41,048 bases of DNA from a virus, in the IMG/VR virus record IMGVR_UViG_3300036985_001383, positions 1 through 41,048 of that record; one strand, written 5' to 3'. Made by a program: the position numbers and the translations under genes. The notes under the pieces are model-generated. The model saw only the letters and a list, made by a program, of their open reading frames with translations. It was not told where the DNA came from and made no database searches. Position 1 is the stretch's first letter, and the number at the start of each line of letters is the position of its first letter. This document shows, one piece after another, positions 32,738 through 40,300 of the stretch.

Positions 32738-33919
32738 TTAAGCTGTAGAAAGAGATACAACAACAAGGAAACTTCCAGATGGAACAGTTGATATTGTTAG
32801 TGTTCTTGGTGAAACATTGTTGATCGTATAGTTTAATGGCGATTGTAAAATGCCATCAATTGATGCTAAATAATTTGCAGAAACAATACTGCCAGATGTA
32901 TTTCCTGTTAATGACCAAGTTAATGTTGATCCATCACCTGTGAATTCCCAAACATTTCCTGCGTTCGATGCGGGAATCACTCCAGTTGCTCCCTGCTCGC
33001 CTGTTGCCCCAATTGCGCCTGTTGCTCCTGTAGAACCAATTCCAGTAGCACCAGTTGATCCAGAACCAGTTGCTCCTTCAATTCCTGTTGCTCCAACTGG
33101 GCCTGTTGAGCCTGTTGCTCCTGTTGCGCCATCAGTGCCATTAGTGCCATTAGTGCCTGTTGCTCCTGTTAAACCAGTAGCCCCAACATCTCCTATTACT
33201 CCTTGTACGCCTGTTGCTCCAGTTGATCCAGAACCAGTTGCTCCTTCAGGGCCTGTGGCTCCTGTTGCTCCAATTGGGCCTGTTGGCCCACCAGATGGCC
33301 CAGTAGAACCAGTAAGCCCAGTTGAACCAGTTGCACCTATTCCACCATCTCCAGTTAATGCAATAACCCAGTCTGAAAATGTTCCCGCTCCTTGAGTTTT
33401 ATCAACGTAAACAGTTACAAAGCTAGAAGCAACATTAATGATATTGCCTTCCATCCAATCAAAAGGATATGCAGAATTAGCAACAATGCGAATGCGTGAT
33501 CCATAAGTCCAACCAATATCTGCTGATGGGTAAAAAAATGTTTTGGTTCCCACTTGAATAGGGAAAGTTGTAGAGCTTTGACGTGTTAATACTGGGGAAG
33601 TTCCAGCTGGGCCAGTTGCCCCATAACCAGTGGCTCCTGTGGATCCCTGTGTCCCAGTAGCTCCAGTCGAACCATTTGTTCCAGCCTGTCCTTGTGGCCC
33701 TTGTATTCCTTGTGGCCCCATTGCTCCTTGTACTCCAATTCCGGGTTGTCCAGTAGCTCCAGTTGCGCCAGATCCGCTTGCGCCAGTTGCACCAGCACCA
33801 GTTGCGCCAGTAAGCCCAGTAGCTCCAACAAATCCTACTCCTGTAGCTCCAGTAGCACCTCTGGTGTCAACACAATCACAAACAGGATAATCTGGAACGC
33901 ATTCGTCGTAGCAACTCAT
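32738..33919 (-). CDS. Collagen-like tail fibre protein 2 (393 aa)
   Basis: A 393-residue protein with two collagen-like G-x-y blocks. It starts [19 protein letters not shown] (Cys-rich), then GATGATG repeats (about 20-110), a globular module [35 protein letters not shown] homologous to one in the previous fibre, a second G-x-y block (about 195-320, mainly G-A/S/P-T) and a beta tip ([20 protein letters not shown]). The Gly-Xaa-Thr bias is typical of phage and BclA-type collagen triple helices. It is a trimeric host-contact fibre or shaft candidate. Confidence 0.82.
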   Translation of the reverse strand: MSCYDECVPDYPVCDCVDTRGATGATGVGFVGATGLTGATGAGATGASGSGATGATGQPGIGVQGAMGPQGIQGPQGQAGTNGSTGATGTQGSTGATGYGATGPAGTSPVLTRQSSTTFPIQVGTKTFFYPSADIGWTYGSRIRIVANSAYPFDWMEGNIINVASSFVTVYVDKTQGAGTFSDWVIALTGDGGIGATGSTGLTGSTGPSGGPTGPIGATGATGPEGATGSGSTGATGVQGVIGDVGATGLTGATGTNGTNGTDGATGATGSTGPVGATGIEGATGSGSTGATGIGSTGATGAIGATGEQGATGVIPASNAGNVWEFTGDGSTLTWSLTGNTSGSIVSANYLASIDGILQSPLNYTINNVSPRTLTISTVPSGSFLVVVSLSTA

Positions 33920-33964
33920 ATTTTTCGGAATTTAATGTTGATATTTACTTGTTGTCAAATGAAA

Positions 33965-34234
33965 TTAAGAAATTTGCTGCATCTTAACATAAATCTCGTC
34001 AATTAATGATCCTAACTCTTCAATAGCGTCCTCACTAAAGTCTGGAAGTCTTGCGTGTAGCACTTCATGCGATAATACATTAAGAAGATTGCTTTCTGCA
34101 TTTCGATTGATTGTGATCTTGCGTTTTTCGTAATCGCAGCATCCATCATCAATAATTCCATTGGTTTTACCCGGAATACCATAACTAATAGTCCATACTT
34201 GCCCGTTAATTCTTACTCTTAGGCTTTTTTTCAT
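33965..34234 (-). CDS. Minimal HExxH zinc metallopeptidase-like protein (89 aa)
   Basis: Start at ATG 34234, because upstream codons run through the preceding gene. The 89-residue product carries the zinc-binding helix LLNVLSHEVLHARLPDFSED (H-E-V-L-H) followed by EELGSLIDEIYVKM. Before it is DDGCCDYEKRKITINRN, a strand leading into the helix as in minimal zincins. It could be a virion or lysis-linked protease, or an ImmA/SprT-like trimmed version. It overlaps the small winged-helix gene by 29 bases. Confidence 0.66.
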   Translation of the reverse strand: MKKSLRVRINGQVWTISYGIPGKTNGIIDDGCCDYEKRKITINRNAESNLLNVLSHEVLHARLPDFSEDAIEELGSLIDEIYVKMQQIS

Positions 34235-34469
34235 CTTTAAAAAAATAATGAGGGACAGGAAATAAAATTCCATTTACATTTGGAATATAGAAATCTTTTC
34301 TTTCAATCAGTCCTAATTTCATTCCTGATGTAATCCTTTCTTTACAAGTAGTTTTTTTAACATTCCACATTTTGCACAAATCATTTTTAGAATGCCATCC
34401 TTTTGGTGCTGGATCTGTGCATTTATTACTTGCCTCAAGAAGAATTTTAAGAAAATCGTTTGGGGTCAT
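34206..34469 (-). CDS. Small winged-helix-like DNA-binding protein (87 aa)
   Basis: An 87-residue protein: MTPNDFLKILLEASNKCTDP, then NDLCKMWNVKKTTCKERITS, GMKLGLIERKDFYIPNVNGI, ending with a basic tail. The helix-turn-helix pattern LCKMWNVKKTTCKERIxxGM and following wing-like strands suggest DNA binding. It may control a nearby late or lysis gene. Overlap with the metallopeptidase-like gene links the two. Confidence 0.6.
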   Translation of the reverse strand: MTPNDFLKILLEASNKCTDPAPKGWHSKNDLCKMWNVKKTTCKERITSGMKLGLIERKDFYIPNVNGILFPVPHYFFKDEKKPKSKN

Positions 34470-34562
34470 GGTTTCAAAATTGTGTTGGAAGTTTATTTCC
34501 TTTTTTAATGTTTTCGATTTTCCACAATGGTTGAAAATTTGTGTAATGCTTTAATTTTATTT
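34470..34562 (-). other. AT-rich gap before the winged-helix gene
   Basis: About 93 bases, very AT-rich, after the metallophosphoesterase stop and before the winged-helix start at 34469. It holds AAAAAAGGAAAT (an SD-like word, too far from the ATG) and T/A tracts but no hairpin with a T-run. A promoter for the winged-helix/peptidase pair could lie here; none is clear. Confidence 0.3.
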
Positions 34563-35327
34563 TTAAATTGGCATTCTCCATGCTTCTCCTCTTCCTCTTT
34601 GCGTTATTTGAAGTGAAGATTGATTAAGTGATTCACAATACTCACCCCAACACCACGCTTGACACCAACTGAACGTGCTTCTTCGGTTTTTAGCGTATTC
34701 TAACGCTCCCCTAGACGTTAATGTTCCAATATTGTAGCAAGTGCCACCATGATATGTTCTGGCATTCTGTATAGCAACACGATGAGTGTGTCCCATTACT
34801 ATTTTACGTCTAGTACCATTGCAGTATTGTTCTGCCATGTCCCTAGCAGCAGATTCACCATAGCAAGTTCCATGAGTAAACCCAATATCTGCTATGTCAA
34901 CGATCTGTTCAATTCCAGAATAAGGAATTAACCTAGCTTTTAGCTTTTTAGTTGTGTCTTCAATCGCAGATACAATTTTATGAGCGCAATATGAAGTAAC
35001 AGAATTTTTGCTGTGAGTTAGTTTCCATGCACGATCTTCATGGTTTCCACAAAGAACATAAGGATTCTTGCATCCAGCCATTAATTCACGGATGTGCATT
35101 AAACCTGTGTCAATGTCTGGAGTAACTTCATCTCCATCACTTCCAGAACCTATTCCATTACCCATTAGGGCTGATAAATCAATAAAGTCTCCAAGGTGCA
35201 GTATAGTGTCAGGTTTAAAACGATCTTTAAACGTCATTACAGATCTCCAAGCATCTGGACAACAGTATTTTGCATGACTGCAACTAACTGCTAGGACTTT
35301 TTTCCATTTATGTATAATATTTGCCAT
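34563..35327 (-). CDS. Calcineurin-like metallophosphoesterase with Asp-to-Cys change
   Basis: A 254-residue metallophosphoesterase. Visible motifs are GD at 46-47 (ILHLGDFID), GNHED at 94-98, THGTCYGE, and GHTHR near the C-terminus, the dimetal-site pattern of the superfamily. The first metal motif, normally D-x-H, reads C16-S-H18 (AVSCSHAKY), so one expected Asp ligand is replaced by Cys; I recall a similar CSH form in related phage proteins, which may thus be family-typical. Substrates range from phosphoproteins to nucleotides and cannot be deduced. Start follows CAGCTAAATAAAT. It is downstream of the endolysin gene. Confidence 0.8.
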   Translation of the reverse strand: MANIIHKWKKVLAVSCSHAKYCCPDAWRSVMTFKDRFKPDTILHLGDFIDLSALMGNGIGSGSDGDEVTPDIDTGLMHIRELMAGCKNPYVLCGNHEDRAWKLTHSKNSVTSYCAHKIVSAIEDTTKKLKARLIPYSGIEQIVDIADIGFTHGTCYGESAARDMAEQYCNGTRRKIVMGHTHRVAIQNARTYHGGTCYNIGTLTSRGALEYAKNRRSTFSWCQAWCWGEYCESLNQSSLQITQRGRGEAWRMPI

Positions 35328-35329
35328 AT

Positions 35330-35848
35330 TTATTTAGCTGTAGATGGATGTATCCGAATAATGTCTTTTACAAGTGATTTTTTACGAATCTTTCTCCATA
35401 CTCCATCGCCAGATTCAGAATCTCTACCACCACTACCATTAGTGTTTCCTTCAATTGTCACAATATGTTCGCCGCAATCTTCCAAAACAATTCCTGTATG
35501 CGAAAAATCAAAAGTAACAATGTCTCCAGCAACTGCTCTATCTTTTTCATTGTAAACCTTAGTCGTATTTGGCCTTTGTTTTGCCCATGATGTTAATCCA
35601 TATGCTAACGCTGTTGTTGGCCTCCATTGGTCAGTAGTTCTGTTTTTTAAACCTAGCCAATCGACAACTTCCTTATCTTTTAACCACTCACGAATAGACC
35701 AATCAACAAGTGCTGCACACCAAGGCCATGAATTTGGAGTAAGTTCAGTTGCAGATTGGTATTCACGAATACGTTTACCACAATTATTTCCTCCAGTTTC
35801 TTGCACCCCTATTTCACGGGATGCAATTACGGTTAGCTTATAAAGCAT
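35330..35848 (-). CDS. Endolysin, CHAP/NlpC-P60-like cysteine peptidase
   Basis: A 172-residue enzyme. Its core has the CHAP-type signature: VIASREIGVQETGGNNCGKR, then WPWCAALVDWSIREWL with catalytic C44, AGDIVTFDFSHTGIVLED with H117, and VTIEGNT with the polar third residue near 133-135. Such enzymes cleave peptidoglycan peptide or amide bonds. No signal peptide is seen, so it should rely on a holin. Its start overlaps the stop of a holin-like gene by one base (TAATG), and a lipoprotein and a second small membrane protein lie just upstream, a complete lysis cassette. Confidence 0.82.
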   Translation of the reverse strand: MLYKLTVIASREIGVQETGGNNCGKRIREYQSATELTPNSWPWCAALVDWSIREWLKDKEVVDWLGLKNRTTDQWRPTTALAYGLTSWAKQRPNTTKVYNEKDRAVAGDIVTFDFSHTGIVLEDCGEHIVTIEGNTNGSGGRDSESGDGVWRKIRKKSLVKDIIRIHPSTAK

Positions 35849-36024
35849 TATTTATTTTGTTTTCGGAATACGTTTATAGCTCCTACAACAGCCATTGATG
35901 CAGCAACAATAGCGTTGGCTTGTTCAGGAGCAACGGCAATACCAAGTCCACCAAGAAGAAAAATCGCACCACGATAGGTTGACGATTCCAAGAGACGAGC
36001 CAAGATGTAATCTACAATTTTCAT
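35848..36024 (-). CDS. Holin-like small membrane protein (58 aa)
   Basis: ATG at 36024, TAA at 35850-35848. The 58-residue product MKIVDYILARLLESSTYRGA then IFLLGGLGIAVAP, EQANAIVAASMAVVGAINVF and RKQNK has two short hydrophobic segments and a charged C-terminus, the build of small class II-type holins. The stop overlaps the endolysin start. It would permeabilise the inner membrane to release endolysin. Confidence 0.7.
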   Translation of the reverse strand: MKIVDYILARLLESSTYRGAIFLLGGLGIAVAPEQANAIVAASMAVVGAINVFRKQNK

Positions 36025-36215
36025 TTGTCTTTATATAATTTAGGTTGTGGAATTATAGGATTAAACCAATCGAGTTGGTCGTTTGGTATATATCTAATTT
36101 TTATTCCGATTTCTACTTTACCATAGTCTCCCATTTTATCTCCACTTGGAGGAATGGGAATTGAGATGCAGCTTGTTAATGCAAGGCATACAATCAATGT
36201 GAGTAGAATTCTCAT
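36021..36215 (-). CDS. Small lipoprotein of the lysis cassette (64 aa)
   Basis: A 64-residue protein with an N-terminal signal and lipobox: MRILLTLIVCLALTSCISIP, where LTSC places the lipidated Cys at about residue 16. The mature part is short and Pro-rich (IPIPPSGDKMGDYGKVEIG, FNPIIPQPKLYKDK). Its position directly upstream of the holin-like and endolysin genes and the Pro-rich mature part fit an o-spanin (Rz1-like) role in outer-membrane disruption. No i-spanin gene is obvious next to it. It overlaps the next gene as ATGA. Confidence 0.62.
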   Translation of the reverse strand: MRILLTLIVCLALTSCISIPIPPSGDKMGDYGKVEIGIKIRYIPNDQLDWFNPIIPQPKLYKDK

Positions 36216-36228
36216 TATAGGTCAAGTG

Positions 36229-36405
36229 TTATTTTAACTTTAAGTTTTTAATTATGATAGCAAGAGATCCTATCCCAACTAAAATACCAATAGAAAGCGA
36301 ACCTATTCTCAACCATTGTTCAATTTCTGGCAAGTAAGAAATACCAATAGATATTGATGTTGCAAACATTCCTGTTATACTTGCGTTAAGTGAGTGATTA
36401 TCCAT
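36229..36405 (-). CDS. Second holin-like/antiholin-like membrane protein (58 aa)
   Basis: ATG at 36405, TAA at 36231-36229, 58 residues: MDNHSLNASITGMFATSISI, GISYLPEIEQWLRIG, SLSIGILVGIGSLAIIIKN, LKLK. It has two hydrophobic segments with a short polar linker and a basic end. With the other 58-residue membrane protein it may form a holin/antiholin pair. It lies 13 bases before the lipoprotein gene. Confidence 0.6.
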   Translation of the reverse strand: MDNHSLNASITGMFATSISIGISYLPEIEQWLRIGSLSIGILVGIGSLAIIIKNLKLK

Positions 36406-36418
36406 TATGAGTTAATTT

Positions 36419-36853
36419 TTACGGTAGTGTAATTTTAAGTTCTTGATATGCTTCAACAACTGTTTCATTAAATGTAAATGGTGCAGTTTGCCAATCTTCT
36501 TTGGGTTGAGTGTTCTGCACATACTCGCCAAGAACGCTATTCGTCCACGCTTTAACTGCATTCATTTTTACAGAGGTTTTTCCTACTTCTGATAGTGCAG
36601 CGTATAGGTCTAAGAGAGTGACAAGCTGTGTAGCTTCATATCCTTCTTTAGATAACCATTGTTCTGCGGTGTAAGTTGGAGGAGGTGGAATAACCCATTG
36701 TCCATTATTCCACACGGCATCTGGTGATGGTTTTGTAGGAGCAAGAATCCATTCTTGGAGTTTTGGATTATTCACTTCTACCCAAGTGTCAATTAAACTT
36801 TGTGGAAGATCACGAAGATCAGATATATTTATTTTGTTGTAGTAATTAGGCAT
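36419..36853 (-). CDS. Tail fibre assembly-like protein, AT-rich paralogue (144 aa)
   Basis: A 144-residue protein that is clearly paralogous to the one at 40487-40918: MPNYYNKINISDLRDLPQSL versus MLNYYNLKTNELVTLAPETL; WNNGQWVIPPPPTYTAEQWL versus WGNGEWITPSAPTYTAEEWL; LLDLYAALSEVGKTSVKMNA versus CLDLEGKLRSKGGTSPKLAA. The family resembles phage tail fibre assembly/chaperone proteins, which sit after fibre genes. The coding frame here is AT-rich, whereas its paralogue is GC-rich. Its ATG overlaps the end of a decayed fibre remnant. Confidence 0.62.
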   Translation of the reverse strand: MPNYYNKINISDLRDLPQSLIDTWVEVNNPKLQEWILAPTKPSPDAVWNNGQWVIPPPPTYTAEQWLSKEGYEATQLVTLLDLYAALSEVGKTSVKMNAVKAWTNSVLGEYVQNTQPKEDWQTAPFTFNETVVEAYQELKITLP

Positions 36854-36938
36854 ATACTATTTGGTGGGTTGGCAAAGGTTGTGCCGTTATTGTTGGTGAT
36901 GGCAGATAGTGATTCGTCCTATTAAATTCGTAAGCCAT
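36846..36938 (-). pseudogene. Decayed remnant of a fibre C-terminus (duplicated end module)
   Basis: A 30-codon open frame starting at ATG 36938 after TAATT. Its DNA is the degraded counterpart of the last codons of the fibre gene at the right edge. In another reading frame it encodes AITNNNGTTFANPPNS, matching TITNNNGATVANHPRVYA there, and the ending HQIVYA-stop matches HPRVYA-stop; a one-base insertion separates the two frames. The beginning (MAYEFNRTNHY) may be an N-terminal end joined by an internal deletion. A functional 30-residue peptide cannot be excluded but is less likely. Confidence 0.55.
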
Positions 36939-36940
36939 AA

Positions 36941-38749
36941 TTAAGCAATTTGTTCAACCTCGACGGCGATGAGTTCGGCATCTCCCGTCATTGTGTCGCT
37001 TGCGTTACTTGCATTACGATTGATTTTTAGTCGAAAACCATCTCCTGCTGTAAGAGAGTCAATTGTTGTAAGAGTAATTGTAGAATAGTTTGGCACTCCA
37101 CTTATAGCATTTGTAGTTGCTGTTACGCTTTGCGCTGTATCAAAGCTATTTGCGTCAATGTCTGTAGTCATGCGCTCAAGCGAGGCATCCCACACGCAAG
37201 CTCCACTTGTTGCAGTTGTAGCTGTCCAGATTAATCGAATTGAAAGACCACTTGCTAGGTTAGCACCTTGTGGGCATACAGAAACAAAAATTGCAGACTC
37301 ATCTGTAGTATCGTCAAAATCCAATACAGCAATACTATTGCGTGTGTCCAGCGTTGCAAAGTTTGTGGCGGGAGGTTGATTGCTTCCATATCCTGTAAAG
37401 CGAACAAGGGATTTCGTTAATGGGCCAGTCGCGCCAGTGGCTCCCGTTGTTCCTTGTACCCCTGTAGCACCAGTCGATCCCGTTGTTCCATCAGTTCCGT
37501 TGGTTCCTGCAACGCCCGTGGCCCCAGTTGGGCCAAGCTGGGTATACATTACTTGCATTACTGTGATGATGACAGATGGGATATTTGGTGCTGGTGCAAC
37601 TGCTGTATTGTGGTCGATACCGATATTGACATTGTTAGTTGACCACATGATCTGGAAATTATCTCCAGAAACAAAATTATCCATGAAGTCCCATGCCGCT
37701 ACCGAATATGGAGTATTTGTTGGTACGGAAATTCTTGTTGCAGAATCTGGAATATCAGTTCCATTTTTACGGAACCAGATTTGGACTGTATTGCCAGAAC
37801 CTCCACCGCCATTGTTATGAAATTGAGCGGAGAATTGAATGTCGTAAGTTCCCGTGCTTGTAAAAGTAATTTGCGATCCACTAACAACAGAAATGCCATT
37901 TTCTCCGATGACATTATTTACTGTCATTGCATATGCGGTATTAATCGCGGCAGCGGTTTGATCGACATTACTGAAATACGATCCGTAATACCCCAATGCA
38001 CCACCAGTACCAGTTAGACCAGTCGCTCCCGTGGCTCCCGTTCCAGCAGGGCCAGTTGCTCCAGTCGATCCAGTCGATCCAGTCGAACCCTGTACGCCTT
38101 GGATACCAGTCGATCCTGTAGCTCCTGTAGCTCCTGTAGATCCATCAGTTCCGTTTGTTCCTATAACTCCAGTCGCGCCAGTGGCTCCTTCAACTCCTGT
38201 AGAACCAGTAAGTCCAGTAGCCCCAGTGGAACCATCAGTTCCATTTACCCCAGTTGATCCTGTTGCGCCATTAACTCCATTTGTACCAGTAGCCCCTGTT
38301 GCGCCATTAACTCCATTTGTACCAGTTGCTCCAGTTGCTCCATTAACTCCATTTGTACCAGTTGCTCCAATTGCTCCCTGTACACCAGTTGAACCCGTTG
38401 ATCCTTGTAGCCCAGTTACTCCACTCGCCCCTTGTATACCAGTTGCTCCAGTCGAACCACTAAATCCACTTGCTCCAGTGTCACCTTTAGGCCCAGTAAG
38501 TCCAGTTAGACCAGTTGCTCCAGTCACCCCTGTAGATCCACTCGATCCATTAATTCCATTAAGCCCTTGAGGCCCTTGTGCGCCTGTCAATCCAGTCGAT
38601 CCAACAATGCCAATACCTGTAGCTCCTGCGTTTCCAGTTGCCCCAATAGGGCCGGGAACACCAGTGGCTCCAGTAGCTCCATTAGGAGCGATTATAGGCC
38701 AGTTACAATCTTGAGAAGAATCATCCCAACTTCCGTTATTACATGACAT
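36941..38749 (-). CDS. Collagen-like tail fibre protein 1 (602 aa)
   Basis: A 602-residue protein: [20 protein letters not shown], then a long collagen-like G-x-y block ([20 protein letters not shown] and so on, about residues 23-250) in which Thr and Asn fill many positions; a globular region ([20 protein letters not shown] to [20 protein letters not shown], about 260-405) with a TNF/C1q-like strand pattern; a second short G-x-y block; and a C-terminal beta domain ending [12 protein letters not shown]. Three 36-bp tandem repeats lie in the first block. Collagen triple helices make extended trimeric fibres. It is the first gene after capsid. Confidence 0.82.
   Translation of the reverse strand: MSCNNGSWDDSSQDCNWPIIAPNGATGATGVPGPIGATGNAGATGIGIVGSTGLTGAQGPQGLNGINGSSGSTGVTGATGLTGLTGPKGDTGASGFSGSTGATGIQGASGVTGLQGSTGSTGVQGAIGATGTNGVNGATGATGTNGVNGATGATGTNGVNGATGSTGVNGTDGSTGATGLTGSTGVEGATGATGVIGTNGTDGSTGATGATGSTGIQGVQGSTGSTGSTGATGPAGTGATGATGLTGTGGALGYYGSYFSNVDQTAAAINTAYAMTVNNVIGENGISVVSGSQITFTSTGTYDIQFSAQFHNNGGGGSGNTVQIWFRKNGTDIPDSATRISVPTNTPYSVAAWDFMDNFVSGDNFQIMWSTNNVNIGIDHNTAVAPAPNIPSVIITVMQVMYTQLGPTGATGVAGTNGTDGTTGSTGATGVQGTTGATGATGPLTKSLVRFTGYGSNQPPATNFATLDTRNSIAVLDFDDTTDESAIFVSVCPQGANLASGLSIRLIWTATTATSGACVWDASLERMTTDIDANSFDTAQSVTATTNAISGVPNYSTITLTTIDSLTAGDGFRLKINRNASNASDTMTGDAELIAVEVEQIA
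38265..38372 (-). repeat. Three 36-bp tandem repeats in the collagen region
   Basis: Near-identical 36-bp units at 38265-38300, 38301-38336 and 38337-38372, each coding 12 residues ([12 protein letters not shown]-like, four G-x-y triplets). The few differences are at third codon positions except in the last unit, so duplication was recent. It shows how collagen shaft length changes by unequal recombination. Confidence 0.82.
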
Positions 38750-38772
38750 AGTTTTATTAAATAAGCTAATGA

Positions 38773-38800
38773 GGTGCGGCTAGTTTTATCCAGCCGCACC
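38773..38800 (-). terminator. Hairpin after the capsid gene
   Basis: Perfect 9-bp GC-rich stem GGTGCGGCT (38773-38781)/AGCCGCACC (38792-38800) with a 10-base loop, between the capsid stop and the collagen-like fibre start. On the minus strand it is followed by TCATTAGCTTATTT, with only weak T content, so termination is probably partial. This would give high capsid and lower fibre expression. Confidence 0.55.
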
Positions 38801-38817
38801 GATATTAACCTACCTGA

Positions 38818-40023
38818 TTACAGGCCCGTTGTTACGGTCGAGCAGGGAAGGGGATTGCCATCAAATGGGCAACGCTTGTAGACAATGGCGCACACGTTCT
38901 GTGGGCGGATTGGCTGGATAGCGCGTTGGATTTGATAGATATGCTGACCGAAGTCGCCATACAAGTTACAATCGTTATCACGGAAATACGTCCACTCCAG
39001 CTCACCCATTGCGAGTTGAGGGGCGAAACGGAAGGTTCCTTCGCCAACGTATTGTTCAGGCACAAGGCGTTTGAATGCTTCGCCACCGATAACAAACATG
39101 ATTTCGTAAGGTGCAGCTACCCAAGCTGGGTTGCGGCGTTGAGCGAAACCATTCGTAACAGCGGTGCTAACGATTGGGTTGACGAGGACGAGGTTGCCGT
39201 TACCATCAAAACCAGTAGCGCGAAGTGGTTGTTGGTCGATGCCAAAGGCAAATCCGCGATAACCCATGAACTGATAACCAGAGATGGACTCATCACCCAA
39301 TTTGAACGATCCAGCGGTAAGATAGAGCAAGTCTTCTTTTACGTCTGCATCATTGCGGAAGGCTTCGATCTGATCAGCGGAAGCAAGAACTTGGAAGAAC
39401 TCTCCATCTTTCGATGCGAAAGGTTCTGCAAGCATTTCTTCGCGGAGGAACGTGCCAATGCGATAGAGGGTTTTGAAGTTCATCTGTGCATCAGGGAGAT
39501 GCGCTGCGAACTGGGTGTTGATTTGCTGCATATCACCCGTGAGGTTATTTCCAAACGAGTATGTGCTGTTGACAACGTATTTGATACCAGACTGAATGAG
39601 GTATTGATAACGGATGTCAGCGTTGATGATCTGAAGGATCGTTTTCTCAAGAGAAACTTGAGCTTGGAGGTAAGAACCTTTGAACGCTGTCCGAGCTTGC
39701 TTGACGCAAACACGAGGGCCAGCACCACGGAGGGTCTGGAGTTGGAACTGATACTCAGTCGAGCCAACAACGTCAGGGGTTGCACCGATACCACAAAGAC
39801 CCGTGTCGTTTACGAAGGTAGGAGCGGCGAGAGAAGCGGCAGGAACTGCCATTTCCTCAACCACGCTACGAACAACGTCCGATACGGATGGAAGGGTTCC
39901 ACCATCAATCGAGTTGATGTATGGGGATTTACGAGCCAAGACCTTAGCGATCTGACCGATGATACGATTTACGTCTTTAGAAGCGAAATTCTGAATTGTC
40001 GCTAGTGGGATACATTCTGCCAT
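38818..40023 (-). CDS. Major capsid protein
   Basis: A 401-residue protein that I read as the major capsid protein. It starts MAECIPLATIQNFASKDVNR and has VVRSVVEEMAVPAASLAAPT, the acidic/aromatic segment STEYQFQLQTLRGAGPRVCV, FKGSYLQAQVSLEKTILQII, an RIGTFLREEMLAEP helix and a beta-rich P-domain (GYRGFAFGIDQQPLRATGFD, AAPYEIMFVIGGEAFKRLVP). The E-loop/P-domain-like layout suggests an HK97-like fold, though not proven by eye. Base composition is GC-richer than in the genes to its left. Several Cys lie at the end (NVCAIVYKRCPFDGNPLPC). Start follows CAGAAAACAAATATT. Confidence 0.8.
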   Translation of the reverse strand: MAECIPLATIQNFASKDVNRIIGQIAKVLARKSPYINSIDGGTLPSVSDVVRSVVEEMAVPAASLAAPTFVNDTGLCGIGATPDVVGSTEYQFQLQTLRGAGPRVCVKQARTAFKGSYLQAQVSLEKTILQIINADIRYQYLIQSGIKYVVNSTYSFGNNLTGDMQQINTQFAAHLPDAQMNFKTLYRIGTFLREEMLAEPFASKDGEFFQVLASADQIEAFRNDADVKEDLLYLTAGSFKLGDESISGYQFMGYRGFAFGIDQQPLRATGFDGNGNLVLVNPIVSTAVTNGFAQRRNPAWVAAPYEIMFVIGGEAFKRLVPEQYVGEGTFRFAPQLAMGELEWTYFRDNDCNLYGDFGQHIYQIQRAIQPIRPQNVCAIVYKRCPFDGNPLPCSTVTTGL

Positions 40024-40050
40024 AATATTTGTTTTCTGATTTTGTTTTGT

Positions 40051-40218
40051 TTAGGTTTGTTCTGCTTGAACCGACCCTTTAGAAAAATCTATTGGGCGAC
40101 ATTCAAGTGCATAAAAAAGCGGGTGCTTTTCTACTGCTTGTTTCTTGTTTGTTCGCCCCGGCACGTTGGGCTTGTTAATACGGCCTGTTTGTGGATTCTG
40201 TGACTTCCACGGAGTCAT
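40051..40218 (-). CDS. Small basic protein upstream of capsid (55 aa)
   Basis: I start at ATG 40218 (a longer frame exists from 40284). The 55-residue product MTPWKSQNPQTGRINKPNVP, GRTNKKQAVEKHPLFYALEC, RPIDFSKGSVQAEQT is basic and probably disordered at the N-terminus. It could be a small structural or capsid-associated protein. It is the gene immediately before the capsid gene. Confidence 0.55.
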   Translation of the reverse strand: MTPWKSQNPQTGRINKPNVPGRTNKKQAVEKHPLFYALECRPIDFSKGSVQAEQT

Positions 40219-40300
40219 AGGTATACGGAACCTATCTGCCGAAGTGAATTTAGAACTGCGATATATTAACGAATATGTCAACAAAAAACATTTGCAACGA
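40219..40300 (-). promoter_or_regulatory. Possible late promoter region upstream of the capsid genes
   Basis: About 80 AT-rich bases between a broken small gene and the 55-residue gene. A perfect TTGACA lies on the minus strand at 40281-40276, followed by AT-rich sequence (TATTCGTTAATATATCG), but no clean -10 box at 16-18 bp. If it is active it would drive capsid and fibre genes. This is low-confidence. Confidence 0.33.

Noticed and set aside
25883-33919. Diversity-generating retroelement targeting a fibre gene
   Set aside because: No reverse transcriptase gene and no template/variable repeat pair are visible; repeats in these genes are ordinary internal duplications.
38031-38570. Plus-strand frame of PVAPVAPV repeats (also 32940-33395, 37380-37820, 33630-33890)
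   Set aside because: These are reverse-complement translations of the Gly-Ala-Thr collagen repeats and carry no independent signal.
38926-40005. 359-codon plus-strand open frame opposite the capsid gene
   Set aside because: It is fully antisense to the well-supported capsid gene, lacks a recognisable motif and has no leader of the type used here. It arises from GC-richer codon use of the capsid gene.
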